Shown here one piece after another: positions 7,082-14,107 of a stretch of DNA of 25,833 nucleotides (positions are counted from its first letter, which is position 1; every line of letters begins with the position of its first letter). The notes beneath the pieces were generated by a model that was not told the DNA's origin, searched no databases, and worked only from the letters and a program-made list of their open reading frames with translations. A program made the position numbers and the translations under genes. The stretch covers positions 1 to 25,833 of the forward strand of contig CALLKH010000052.1 of the NCBI GenBank assembly GCA_938008425.1, given 5' to 3'. Source of the stretch: an uncultured Planctomycetaceae bacterium. GTDB lineage: Bacteria > Planctomycetota > Phycisphaerae > UBA1845 > UTPLA1.

Positions 7082-8524
7082 ATGACGCGCATTAACACGA
7101 ACACAGCCGCACTGACCGCGGTGAGAAACCTTTCGCGGTCCCAGCAATCGTTGCAGCTTTCGCTCGAGCGGCTGTCCACGGGACTTCGAATCAACCGTGG
7201 AGCGGATGACCCGGCCGGCCTGATCATTTCTCAGAACCTGCGTTCTGAGATTGAGGGCGTCCGGCAGGCGATCGCCAACTCCCAGCGCGCGAGCAACGTC
7301 ATCGCGACGACCGAAGGCGCGCTGGACGAGGTGGCGAATCTTCTGAACGACATCAAGAGCCTGATCATCGAGGCCGCCAATTCCGGCGCGGTTTCGGATG
7401 ATGAGATCAAGGCGAACCAGCTTCAGATCGATGACGCGATCAACTCGATCACGCGCATCGCGAACACGACCACCTTCGGCGGTCGGAAGCTGCTCAACGG
7501 CTCGCTGTCGTACATCACCAGCGGCGTCAACGCGGCCCGCATCACGGATCTGAACATCAACCGTGCGCAGCGCGGGACGTCACCGTTCCTCCCCGTCGAA
7601 ATCAACGTGATTCAATCGGCGCAGCACGCCCAGCTCTTCTTCCCCGTCGCCCAGCTCAGCGGTTCCGTGACGATTGAAATCGCCGGGAAGAACGGCGTGG
7701 ATTCGATTCCGCTGCAGTCGGGACAGACCGCGGCGCAGATCCTGGCCGCCATCAACAACACGACGGACTCCACCGGCATCAGCGCGAGCTTCATCGGCGG
7801 CAATTCGGCAAACGGAATCGTTCTCACCTCGCTGGAATATGGTTCAGACGCCTTTGTCAGCGTCTCGGAGATCGGTGGAACCGGCGCGATCCAAAGCCTG
7901 TTTGAAAACGTCGATGGAGATCCGAAGAGCCGCGATGAAGGTCGTGATGTTCGGGCGACGATCAACGGCGCGGGCATCACCGGCAAGGGTCTCAAGCTTT
8001 CGCTGAACAACAGCACGCTCGGCGTTGAATTCCGCATTCAGGAATCGTTCAACACCAACGGCGGTGCGACTTCGTTCGCGATCGCCGGCGGCGGCGCCAT
8101 TTTCCAGCTCGGGGCCGGCGTCGACACCAATCAGCAGGTCAACATCGGCGTGCAGTCGGTGGCGGCCACGCGGCTCGGAAACGCGACGCTCGGATTCCTT
8201 CAGGAGATCACCGACTCCGGTCAGTATTCGCTGACGAAGGGCCAGGCAAGCCAGGCGGCATTGATCATCGAAGAGTCGATCCGGCAGGTGTCGGTCCTTC
8301 GCGGTCGGCTCGGCGCGTTCGAGAAGAACACGCTCGATACCAATGTGAACCAGCTCACGATCACGATGGAGAACCTGACGGCCGCCGAGTCGAGCATTCG
8401 CGACCTGGACTTTGCCCAGGAGACGAGCCAGCTGACGCGGAATCAGATTCTTGTCAGCGCGGGCACGAGCATTCTCGCGATCGCGAACCAGACGCCGCAG
8501 ACGGTGCTGTCGCTGCTCCAGTAA
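7082..8524 (+). CDS. fliC: Flagellin
   Basis: This is the filament subunit, 480 aa. The N-terminal D0/D1 helices are canonical (RINTNTAALTAVRNLSRSQQ, then RLSTGLRINRGADDPAGLII). So is the C-terminal region from about residue 383 (QTVLSLLQ at the end, preceded by SSIRDLDFAQETSQLTRNQI). The central variable region, from about residue 194, contains one flagellin IN-like block (VTIEIAGKNGVDSI and a later AAQILAAINN), related in pattern to the repeats in FlgL. The ATG at 7082 is preferred over an upstream in-frame start because GGAGGA lies 7 nt upstream and flagellin homology starts there. It is the only flagellin in the window and sits directly after fliW and csrA, implying post-transcriptional control. 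Confidence 0.96.
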   Translation: MTRINTNTAALTAVRNLSRSQQSLQLSLERLSTGLRINRGADDPAGLIISQNLRSEIEGVRQAIANSQRASNVIATTEGALDEVANLLNDIKSLIIEAANSGAVSDDEIKANQLQIDDAINSITRIANTTTFGGRKLLNGSLSYITSGVNAARITDLNINRAQRGTSPFLPVEINVIQSAQHAQLFFPVAQLSGSVTIEIAGKNGVDSIPLQSGQTAAQILAAINNTTDSTGISASFIGGNSANGIVLTSLEYGSDAFVSVSEIGGTGAIQSLFENVDGDPKSRDEGRDVRATINGAGITGKGLKLSLNNSTLGVEFRIQESFNTNGGATSFAIAGGGAIFQLGAGVDTNQQVNIGVQSVAATRLGNATLGFLQEITDSGQYSLTKGQASQAALIIEESIRQVSVLRGRLGAFEKNTLDTNVNQLTITMENLTAAESSIRDLDFAQETSQLTRNQILVSAGTSILAIANQTPQTVLSLLQ

Positions 8525-8605
8525 GCGGGAGGGATCGTGCCGAAGATGTGGCATTTCACGGCATTGAAGATCGTTCGGCCGAGTGAATCGCCGCGACGCA
8601 GCGCC

Positions 8606-8637
8606 GCTCAGAGCCGGGCTGTCTCAGCCCGGTGAGC
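8606..8637 (+). terminator. Stem-loop downstream of flagellin
   Basis: An 8-bp stem CCGGGCTG/CAGCCCGG (8614-8621 with 8625-8632, loop TCT) can be extended by GCTCA/TGAGC across a 3-nt bulge. It lies about 90 nt after the flagellin stop and has no T-run. It may stabilise the mRNA 3' end or belong to the palindromic repeat family that starts here. Confidence 0.35.
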
Positions 8638-8711
8638 GAGTCGCATTTCATGGATCGCGTTGCAGCTTGCTCAGTGAGTTGAAATCGCGCACGCTCGCAT
8701 CAACTCTTTCG

Positions 8712-8766
8712 CCCCTACGGGGCTAAATCTCTCACACGATCTTTCCCCATGGCTCGCGCCATGGGC
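8712..8766 (-). repeat. Pair of palindromic elements (AGCCCC and CCCATGGC types)
   Basis: Two stem-loops lie in series. One is GCCCC-TAC-GGGGC at 8712-8724, followed by TAAA. The other is CCCATGGC-TCGC-GCCATGGG at 8747-8766, followed by CTAG. Read on the minus strand both begin with a TAGCCC-like lead (TTTAGCCCC, CTAGCCC), so they look like two members of one family in tandem. Confidence 0.6.
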
Positions 8767-8775
8767 TAGATTCTG

Positions 8776-8838
8776 TCGCCGCTGCCGCGGCTGGAGTCGC
8801 CGCTCTCGCGGCTGGAGTCGACGCTGCCATGGTTGGAA
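8776..8838 (-). repeat. Three 21-bp tandem repeats, each a mini-hairpin
   Basis: Three contiguous 21-bp units (8776-8796, 8797-8817, 8818-8838) begin GTCG and end in TGGA; the first two differ at only two positions. A strongly decayed fourth may follow to 8859. On the minus strand units 1 and 2 contain GCCGC-N4-GCGGC, a 5-bp stem with a four-base loop. Confidence 0.7.
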
Positions 8839-8876
8839 ATGCTCCGATCGCGGCAGGGGTTACTTTGGGTGAATGC

Positions 8877-8960
8877 TTCGTTCGTCCTCCAGAGGAGGAA
8901 GGACATGGGGGCGGCCCCGGTGGCTGAAGCCACCGGTAACCATCGCAGGTCCTCCGGACC
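8877..8960 (+). repeat. Composite palindromic unit left of the methyltransferase
   Basis: The unit starts with TTCGTTCGTCCTCC (8877-8890), which forms the small hairpin TCCTCC-AGA-GGAGGA (8885-8899). Next come a large hairpin CCGGTGGC-TGAA-GCCACCGG (8917-8936) and a small GGTCC-TCC-GGACC (8948-8960). The same 14-bp lead and the same small-then-large order recur at 10653-10715 on the far side of the methyltransferase gene. Confidence 0.65.
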
Positions 8961-9040
8961 GAGTTCGGCGAACCGGTGGTGTAGGGATCACGGCCGCGCA
9001 ATTGCAATCTAATCACACGTCCTGAAACTCCTTCATTCGA

Positions 9041-9054
9041 TATAATCCCCGCCC
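9041..9054 (+). promoter_or_regulatory. TATAAT -10 element 8 nt before the ATG (leaderless)
   Basis: A perfect TATAAT at 9041-9046 is followed by CCCCGCCC and then the ATG at 9055. Transcription would start at or next to the start codon, and no Shine-Dalgarno sequence exists, so the mRNA is probably leaderless. No good -35 hexamer is seen. The 11-mer CGATATAATCC recurs, with identical spacing, before the GlmU-like gene. Confidence 0.6.
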
Positions 9055-10521
9055 ATGGCGAAGGGTAGTGCGATCGTTCATTCCTCCGGCAACCGGCGGC
9101 GGCTGGGGCAGGTGTTTACGCCGCGCCCGGTGGCCGACTGGATGGTGCGGTGGGCGTGTGAGAACTCTCCACGGCGCGTGTTGGAGCCCGCCGTCGGCGA
9201 GGGCGTGTTCATTGAAGCCCTCGAATCACGATATGTGCGGAGTCGAAAGCGGCCGGCCGTCGTCGCGTACGAAGTCGACGATCGAATGATCGCCGCGGGC
9301 CGTGAGCGCTCATCGAGCCTTGAAGTCGAGCACCGGCACGAGAGCTTCCTTGAGTCGACCTCGGCCGACCGGTACGACGCGGTTGTCGCGAATCCGCCCT
9401 ATGTTCGGCATCACGAGCATCGGCTGGACGAGGCGGTGTTCGAACGTTTTGATCGAAGCTGTCGTCGGCGGCTGAGCCGGCTGACCAATCTCTACGGGCT
9501 GTTTCTTGTTCGCATCTGGGAGTCGCTGGCGCACGGCGGGCGGGCGGCCGTCATCACACCCGCGGAATGGCTGAACGCCGACTTTGGCAAGGCGATGAAG
9601 GCGTATCTCCTGGAGGAGAATGCGATCGACGGCATCGTACACTTCGGCCACGGGTCGAAGGTGTTCTCAGATGCCATGACAACGGCAGCCATCTCGCTGC
9701 TGCGGAAGGGTCGCGATGCGAATGAGGGCGTTCGATTTACGACGGTGAATGGTGCGGAGGAGTTGTCGGATGACCTGCTTGGGTCCGCGCCGATCGTGTC
9801 GCAGTCCGGCCTTGATCCGACTCAAAAATGGACGCCCTTGTTTGACGGATCGGCAGGCAGCAATGTGCGAGCCGTCTCGCGCGGCGGGACGAAGGGCGGC
9901 GCGACATTGGGAGATGTCGCGCGATGCGTGCGGGGCATCGCGACCGGGGCGAATCAGTATTTCACGCTTCGGGAGTCGGATCGATGCAAGTTCGGCATCG
10001 AGATGGAGGACCTGTCGCCGTGCATCACCAAGGCGCAGCAGGTGATCGGCGAGGTGTTCGAATCGAAGCACTTTCAAACGCTCTTGGCGGATGATCAACG
10101 GGTGCTGCTGCTCAATCCGAGGGAGCGGCTCAGCGCGGCGGTGGAGCGCTATCTGGCGCACGGAAAGGCGCTGGGGATTCACGAGAGGTATCTGCCCGCC
10201 CACCGGCCGACTTGGTTTCGGCCCGAGGCGCGGCCGGCGGCGCCGATCTGGGTGTCGGTATTCGCCCGCGGACGATTTCGGTTCATACGCAACCGGCTGG
10301 GGGCGCTGAGCCTGACGGCGTACCACGCGATTTACCCTCATTTGACGGATGCGGGGGCGGTTGAGTCGCTGGTGGCATATCTTCAGAGCGATGCCGCGCA
10401 GGAGGCACTGCGCGATCATCGCCGGATTTACGCCGAGGGGCTGTTGAAGCTGGAGCCGCGGGATGTGGAGGCGATTCCGATTCCGGAATCGGTGGCGGCA
10501 AGGTTTTCGGGCGCGCGGTAA
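9055..10521 (+). CDS. Solitary adenine-N6 DNA methyltransferase, Eco57I/TaqI-like
   Basis: This 488-aa protein is predicted to transfer a methyl group from S-adenosylmethionine to adenine N6 in DNA. The lead GQVFTPRPVADWMVRWA and motif I (VLEPAVGEGVFIEAL, near residue 45) precede the catalytic motif IV ANPPYVRHHEH, near residue 117; NPPY is the hallmark of gamma-class N6-adenine enzymes. The C-terminal half, from about CVRGIATGANQYFTL, is the likely target-recognition domain. No nuclease domain and no restriction gene lies beside it in the window. The function may be regulatory, an anti-restriction device, or a remnant of a restriction-modification system. Recognition sequence cannot be deduced. 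Palindromic repeat clusters flank it on both sides, suggesting acquisition as a cassette, though base composition looks like the neighbours. Confidence 0.88.
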   Translation: MAKGSAIVHSSGNRRRLGQVFTPRPVADWMVRWACENSPRRVLEPAVGEGVFIEALESRYVRSRKRPAVVAYEVDDRMIAAGRERSSSLEVEHRHESFLESTSADRYDAVVANPPYVRHHEHRLDEAVFERFDRSCRRRLSRLTNLYGLFLVRIWESLAHGGRAAVITPAEWLNADFGKAMKAYLLEENAIDGIVHFGHGSKVFSDAMTTAAISLLRKGRDANEGVRFTTVNGAEELSDDLLGSAPIVSQSGLDPTQKWTPLFDGSAGSNVRAVSRGGTKGGATLGDVARCVRGIATGANQYFTLRESDRCKFGIEMEDLSPCITKAQQVIGEVFESKHFQTLLADDQRVLLLNPRERLSAAVERYLAHGKALGIHERYLPAHRPTWFRPEARPAAPIWVSVFARGRFRFIRNRLGALSLTAYHAIYPHLTDAGAVESLVAYLQSDAAQEALRDHRRIYAEGLLKLEPRDVEAIPIPESVAARFSGAR

Positions 10522-10562
10522 GAGTTCTTGGGTTCGAAGTTTGCTCTCCGCCGGGAGGACGC

Positions 10563-10630
10563 ACGTTCGTTGCCGGGGACTTCAGTCCCCGGTGGGCGGA
10601 CAACTCATTTCTTTTCGCCCGGCAGGGCGA
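10563..10630 (-). repeat. Palindromic unit: large TGAA-loop hairpin plus small hairpin
   Basis: The large stem CCGGGGAC/GTCCCCGG (10573-10580 with 10585-10592) has loop TTCA on the plus strand, that is TGAA on the minus strand, the loop seen at 8925-8928. It is followed by TCGCCC-GGCA-GGGCGA (10615-10630). This copy is therefore inverted relative to the one at 8877-8960. Confidence 0.6.
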
Positions 10631-10652
10631 GTGCGGCGAATGGGTCAGGCGA

Positions 10653-10738
10653 TTCGTTCGTCCTCCCGACGAGGTAGGTTTGAGGAGACGATCACCAGGG
10701 ACTGGAAGTCCCTGGCAACGTTCGTTGGCCCTCCGGGC
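10653..10738 (+). repeat. Composite palindromic unit right of the methyltransferase
   Basis: The unit begins with the same TTCGTTCGTCCTCC as at 8877 (here 10653-10666), forming TCGTC-CTCCC-GACGA (10658-10672). It continues with a large hairpin at 10695-10715 (CCAGGGACT pairing with AGTCCCTGG) and ends with GCCC-TCC-GGGC at 10728-10738. The order of small hairpin, large hairpin, small TCC-loop hairpin matches the left-hand unit. Confidence 0.65.
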
Positions 10739-10846
10739 TGTGTTGTCGTTCGCCTTCCGGGCCGTGGTGCGTTCCGGTGTGATCGTGCGGGGATTCTCTC
10801 GGAGGGGTTATCTCGATGTAGATGGAGCAGGTCTTCGGCGAAGGCG

Positions 10847-11728
10847 TCACTCCGCGGTGACGGCGTCGAGGAAGGCTTTGAGCCGCGGCGCGTAGTTTGC
10901 GTCGATCAGAACGCTGTAGGCGTGGAGTCCGGAGAGCGGGACGAATTCCTTCGGATCGATCGACAGGTTGAAGAGTTCGGTCGCGCTGTCGAATGGCGTG
11001 ATGGTGTCGTCTCTCGATTGGAGAAACAGTTTCGGCAGGGTGATCTTCGGAGCGTTCGCCTCCGGGTTCAACTCGGGAGGAATCTGCGCATAAGCGAGCG
11101 GCGACGGCGTAATTCCCATGACCAGGAAAGCGAACGGCGGCAGGCTCTCATGAATGAAGCTGCCTTCGAGCATGACACCGACCACGCGATCGGGGTTTCT
11201 CGCGGCCTGCGCCATGCTGTTCAGCGTGCCCATCGAGAGGCCGAAGATGATGATCTTGTCGGTGCCGGGATCGGTTCGGCTTTGCAGGTGCTCGAGCGCA
11301 CGATCGGAGTCGCCGAGAATATTGGTCATCAGCGCGACGTTGAAGTTCTCGCCGAAGCCCTGGTAGTCGTAGATGAAGACGTTGTAGCCGATGTCGTTGA
11401 GCAGGAGGTAGTGCGGGAAGTAGCCCGCGCGATTGAGCACGGCGCCGTGATTGATGAAGACGGTGCCGCGGGCGTTGTCGGCCGGAATGAACCAGCCGAA
11501 CATGGGTCCGGTGGGCGAGTCGATCAGGACGGTCTCGAAGTGCAGGCCAAGCTGCGCGGGGACCGGATAGACCAGGTGGATCGTCGGAAGCGGAAAGACG
11601 CCGCCCTCCACGACGAAGGCGCCGCAACCGGATCCGCCGAACACGCCGAGCAGGGCGACGGCCGTCAGCGTGAATCGGGCACGCAGGCTCAAGGCGTGCT
11701 CTCTATTGCCGGTCTTCGGTGAGTTCAT
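10847..11728 (-). CDS. Exported alpha/beta hydrolase
   Basis: This 293-aa predicted serine hydrolase has the nucleophile elbow GLSMGT (GxSxG), an acid candidate in SRDDTITP and a late histidine in SGLHAYS, completing a catalytic triad. The oxyanion segment FINHGAV and the YDYQGFGEN region fit the alpha/beta hydrolase fold. The N-terminus has a positively charged start and a hydrophobic stretch (FTLTAVALLGVFGGSGCGAF). It looks like a Sec signal peptide, possibly a lipoprotein, although GSGC is a poor lipobox. Substrate unknown. It faces away from the carrier-protein operon, with about 250 bp between. ATG 11728 is chosen to include the signal peptide. The long opposite-strand frame across it is a shadow. 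Confidence 0.85.
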   Translation of the reverse strand: MNSPKTGNREHALSLRARFTLTAVALLGVFGGSGCGAFVVEGGVFPLPTIHLVYPVPAQLGLHFETVLIDSPTGPMFGWFIPADNARGTVFINHGAVLNRAGYFPHYLLLNDIGYNVFIYDYQGFGENFNVALMTNILGDSDRALEHLQSRTDPGTDKIIIFGLSMGTLNSMAQAARNPDRVVGVMLEGSFIHESLPPFAFLVMGITPSPLAYAQIPPELNPEANAPKITLPKLFLQSRDDTITPFDSATELFNLSIDPKEFVPLSGLHAYSVLIDANYAPRLKAFLDAVTAE

Positions 11729-11879
11729 AGAGCGTGGTTCGCGTCCTGCGAGGCGTGAACCGGGTGGCGCTTTCCCCTGCGGTTCTCGATTCTTGTATCG
11801 TACGGGAAATCTCTCCGCGATTGGTCCATTCTAGGGTCGGCGGAGCGAATGGCAACGCGGACCGCGTCGTCGTTTCGGA

Positions 11880-11908
11880 TTGAAAGGGAGCGGCGTAAGC
11901 TGTACAGT
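11880..11908 (+). promoter_or_regulatory. Candidate sigma-70 promoter for the carrier-protein operon
   Basis: TTGAAA (11880-11885) and TACAGT (11903-11908) are separated by 17 bp, the preferred spacing, and lie about 70 bp before the carrier-protein start. Each hexamer is one or two bases off consensus. Apart from this I see nothing defined in the divergent gap 11729-11979. Confidence 0.4.
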
Positions 11909-11979
11909 CCGAAAAAGTTCCGGGAACCGTTGCGCGTCGTTTGACGCGCGAAAATCCGCCAGCGGGGAGGGTCGGCCAG

Positions 11980-12222
11980 ATGAATGCTCGTGAGCAACTC
12001 AGGGAGTACGTTTTCGGAACGCTTCTGCCGATGGATCGCGCCGGCTGGCCTGCGGACGACGCGAGTCTGTTCGATCACGGCATGGACTCGCTGCGCCTGA
12101 TGCAGATGCTTGTGTTCGTCGAGGAGAAGCTGAAGGTGCAGTTGCCGGACCAGGAGGTTACGCCCGAGCGGATCGAGTCCATCAATTCGATCGCCGCGTG
12201 GATCGAGGAGCATCGCGGGTGA
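11980..12222 (+). CDS. Stand-alone acyl/aminoacyl carrier protein
   Basis: An 80-aa carrier protein with the phosphopantetheine site LFDHGMDSLRLMQMLVFVEE; the serine of DSL would bear the prosthetic group. The flanking DDASLFD and late SINSIAAWIEEH complete a four-helix carrier fold. Length and sequence resemble acyl carrier and D-alanyl carrier (DltC-like) proteins. ATG 11980 is preferred over the upstream TTG at 11941 because GGGGAGGG ends about 9 nt before it. It is followed 64 bp later by an adenylation enzyme, its likely loading partner. What is carried, and to where, is not shown by the sequence. It is not the housekeeping fatty-acid ACP judging by this context. Confidence 0.85.
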   Translation: MNAREQLREYVFGTLLPMDRAGWPADDASLFDHGMDSLRLMQMLVFVEEKLKVQLPDQEVTPERIESINSIAAWIEEHRG

Positions 12223-12286
12223 GATTCGTCGTACGGGTCGCACGCGTGGTTGACGCGGGGCTGCATCATATTCTTGTCTGTCTGAT

Positions 12287-13810
12287 ATGAGCTCATCATC
12301 GCTTTTTACCCTTCTTGAAAACGCTGCATCGTCGTACGGCGGGCGCGTGGCGATTGAGTTTGGCAGTGATTCATTGACCTATTCGGCGCTGCTGGAACGC
12401 TCGCGCCGGTTCGCCGTGGTGCTGGCCGACGCGGGGGCGAGGCCGGGTGAGCGGGTTGCGTTCTGCTTCAAGAAGTCCATCGACGCCGTCGTGTCGATGT
12501 TCGCGATCATTCGAACGGGGGCGGCCTATGTGCCGATCGATCCCGCCTGGCCCGCCGAGCGGATGCAGGCGATCATTGACGACGCGGGCATCGCCATCTG
12601 GACCGGTACGGCCGCGCCGCCCGCGGGGCTGACCGGCATCGCCAAGTCATTTCCTGTGCCGGACGCGGCGGCGGTGGATCGGTGGATGAGCGAGCGCGGG
12701 TTGAGACCGGTCGATGGGCCCGCGCCAGCGCCGGAGCGGGGCATTGCCAACATACTCTACACGTCGGGCAGCACGGGGCGGCCGAAGGGTGTCGAGATTA
12801 CGACACTCAGCCTGGTTCATTTTTCGGCCTGGGGGGCGGAGTACTTCGGTTTGACTCCCGAGGACCGGCTCTCGAATCATGCTCCGTACAATTTTGATCT
12901 CTCCACATTCGACATTTTCGCGGCGGTGCGGGCGGGGGCGACGATGTGCCCCGTGCCGGAATCGCTGAAGATGTTTCCATATCAGATGGCGAAGTTCATC
13001 GCGGACCGGCGGATCAGCGTGTGGTACTCGGTGCCGTCGGCGCTCATCATGATGCAGCTTCGCGGCAAGCTCGGGGATCATGATTTATCGACGCTGCGTC
13101 ATGTCATCTTCGCGGGCGAGGTGATGCCGAAGCCGGCGTTGCAGACGCTTGGCGCGGAGATTCCTCACGTGACGTGGACGAATCTGTACGGGCCGACGGA
13201 GACCAACGTCTGTACCCATCACCGGTGCGACAGCGCCGACTTCGCCGATGACGGCCCAGTGCCGATCGGCCGGGCGATCACCGAGACGCGGCTGTGGATC
13301 GTCGATGAGCGGGGGACCGCCGTTGCCGACGGCGAATCCGGCGAATTGTGGGTAGCCGGCCCGACGGTGACGACCGGTTATTGTGGTGATACCGAGTTGA
13401 CATCCCGGAGATGCACGCCTGCCCCGGACGGCGACGGGCTGTGCTATCGAACGGGCGACCGGGTTCGGCGCCGCGCGGACGGCGTGCTGATGTTCGAGGG
13501 GCGGATTGATCGCATGATCAAGCGCGGCGGGCATCGCATCGAGCCGGGGGAGATCGAGGCCGCGCTGTATCGGCATCCCGATGTGCGACAGGCGGCGGTG
13601 GTGCCGCTGGCGGATCCCGTGTTCGGCAGCAGGATCAAGGCGTGCGTATCGGCGAAGGAGGGGCGGGCGATCGACGAGGCGGGGTTGATCGCGTTCTGCC
13701 GGCCGCTCGTTCCGACGTACATGATGCCGGATGTGTGGCACATCATGGATGCGCTTCCGGAGACGGACCGGGGGAAGATTGACTTGCAGGCGCTGGCGCG
13801 CGAAGTATAG
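12287..13810 (+). CDS. Stand-alone amino-acid adenylation enzyme (DltA/NRPS A-domain type)
   Basis: This 507-aa ANL-superfamily enzyme activates a carboxylic acid with ATP and likely transfers it to the adjacent carrier protein. Core motifs appear in order: ILYTSGSTGRPKGVE (near residue 156), NFDLSTFDIF, NLYGPTETN (near 299), CYRTGD (near 386), FEGRIDRMIKRGGHRIEPGE, and the C-terminal catalytic lysine in DRGKIDL (near 497). The aspartate in the FDLS motif is the residue that usually binds an alpha-amino group, which favours an amino-acid substrate. No condensation or thioesterase domain is present. No Shine-Dalgarno sequence is evident before the ATG. A GC hairpin resembling a terminator lies 2 bp after the stop, so the two genes probably form the whole operon. 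The specific amino acid is unknown. Confidence 0.88.
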   Translation: MSSSSLFTLLENAASSYGGRVAIEFGSDSLTYSALLERSRRFAVVLADAGARPGERVAFCFKKSIDAVVSMFAIIRTGAAYVPIDPAWPAERMQAIIDDAGIAIWTGTAAPPAGLTGIAKSFPVPDAAAVDRWMSERGLRPVDGPAPAPERGIANILYTSGSTGRPKGVEITTLSLVHFSAWGAEYFGLTPEDRLSNHAPYNFDLSTFDIFAAVRAGATMCPVPESLKMFPYQMAKFIADRRISVWYSVPSALIMMQLRGKLGDHDLSTLRHVIFAGEVMPKPALQTLGAEIPHVTWTNLYGPTETNVCTHHRCDSADFADDGPVPIGRAITETRLWIVDERGTAVADGESGELWVAGPTVTTGYCGDTELTSRRCTPAPDGDGLCYRTGDRVRRRADGVLMFEGRIDRMIKRGGHRIEPGEIEAALYRHPDVRQAAVVPLADPVFGSRIKACVSAKEGRAIDEAGLIAFCRPLVPTYMMPDVWHIMDALPETDRGKIDLQALAREV

Positions 13811-13811
13811 A

Positions 13812-13830
13812 CGGCTGCGAGCCGCGTTTT
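13812..13830 (+). terminator. Probable intrinsic terminator after the adenylation gene
   Basis: CGGCT-GCG-AGCCG (13812-13824) is followed by CG and TTTT (13827-13830), only 2 bp after the stop codon. Stem and T-run are short, so confidence is moderate. Confidence 0.45.
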
Positions 13831-13849
13831 GTCGGGTTGAGTGACTCTT

Positions 13850-14012
13850 TTTAGCCCAGCTCCGTCAGGAGCAGGGTGAAGTTTGAGAATACGCCGATCA
13901 CTGGAGCGACTCTCGAATCATTTCGGAAGTGGTCGGTCATTGCTGTCATGCGATTGAATTATTCGACGCGTTTCTCCGCGGCCGCCCCGCTCCTGTCGGA
14001 GCTGGGGCTAAG
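13850..14012. repeat. Inverted pair of AGCTCC stem-loops (MITE-like)
   Basis: The left element (13854-13877) is GCCC-A-GCTCC-GTCA-GGAGC-A-GGG, preceded by TTTTTA. The right element (13984-14008) is GCCCC-GCTCC-TGTC-GGAGC-T-GGGGC, followed by TAA. Read outward they are inverted copies: both begin TTAGCCC and share AGCTCCG-N-CAGGAGC. They enclose about 107 bp without a gene. No target-site duplication is obvious. Confidence 0.6.
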
Positions 14013-14107
14013 CGATGAAGGCTTCTCCCCTTCGATGCGACGCAGGCGGAGGCTGCGGATTGCGTGAATTGAACGGGCGGGGAGCTGCGAGAAAGGGCGG
14101 AGCCGGC

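Larger units (their letters stand above)
8525..9040. other. Intergenic region rich in palindromic repeats
   Basis: The 530 bp between flagellin and the methyltransferase carry no convincing gene. Much of the stretch from 8606 to 8960 consists of short stem-loops and a 21-bp tandem repeat, listed separately. A minus-strand reading frame at 8732-9016 is a by-product of the repeats (PAARAAT-type heptads). Confidence 0.7.
10522..10846. other. Intergenic region rich in palindromic repeats
   Basis: This 325-bp gap between convergent genes holds no believable coding sequence. It contains at least six stem-loops, listed separately, several introduced by a CGTTCG motif. Nothing that looks like a promoter or a standard T-run terminator was seen. 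Confidence 0.65.

Noticed and set aside
8732..9016. Minus-strand frame of 94 codons with PAARAAT-like heptads
   Set aside because: The heptads are the translation of the 21-bp DNA repeat, and the frame runs through several palindromes. No ribosome site is seen.
10529..10540. tRNA T-arm-like GGTTCGAAG
   Set aside because: No matching acceptor, D or anticodon arms surround it.
10463..11722. Long plus-strand frame of 419 codons
   Set aside because: It is antisense to the alpha/beta hydrolase, which has a full catalytic triad and signal peptide. The frame has charged, repetitive composition typical of shadows in GC-rich DNA and starts inside the methyltransferase.
12250..12274. Promoter before the adenylation gene (TTGACG with TATTCT)
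   Set aside because: The spacing is 13 bp, too short for a sigma-70 promoter, and the operon promoter candidate upstream of the carrier protein is better.
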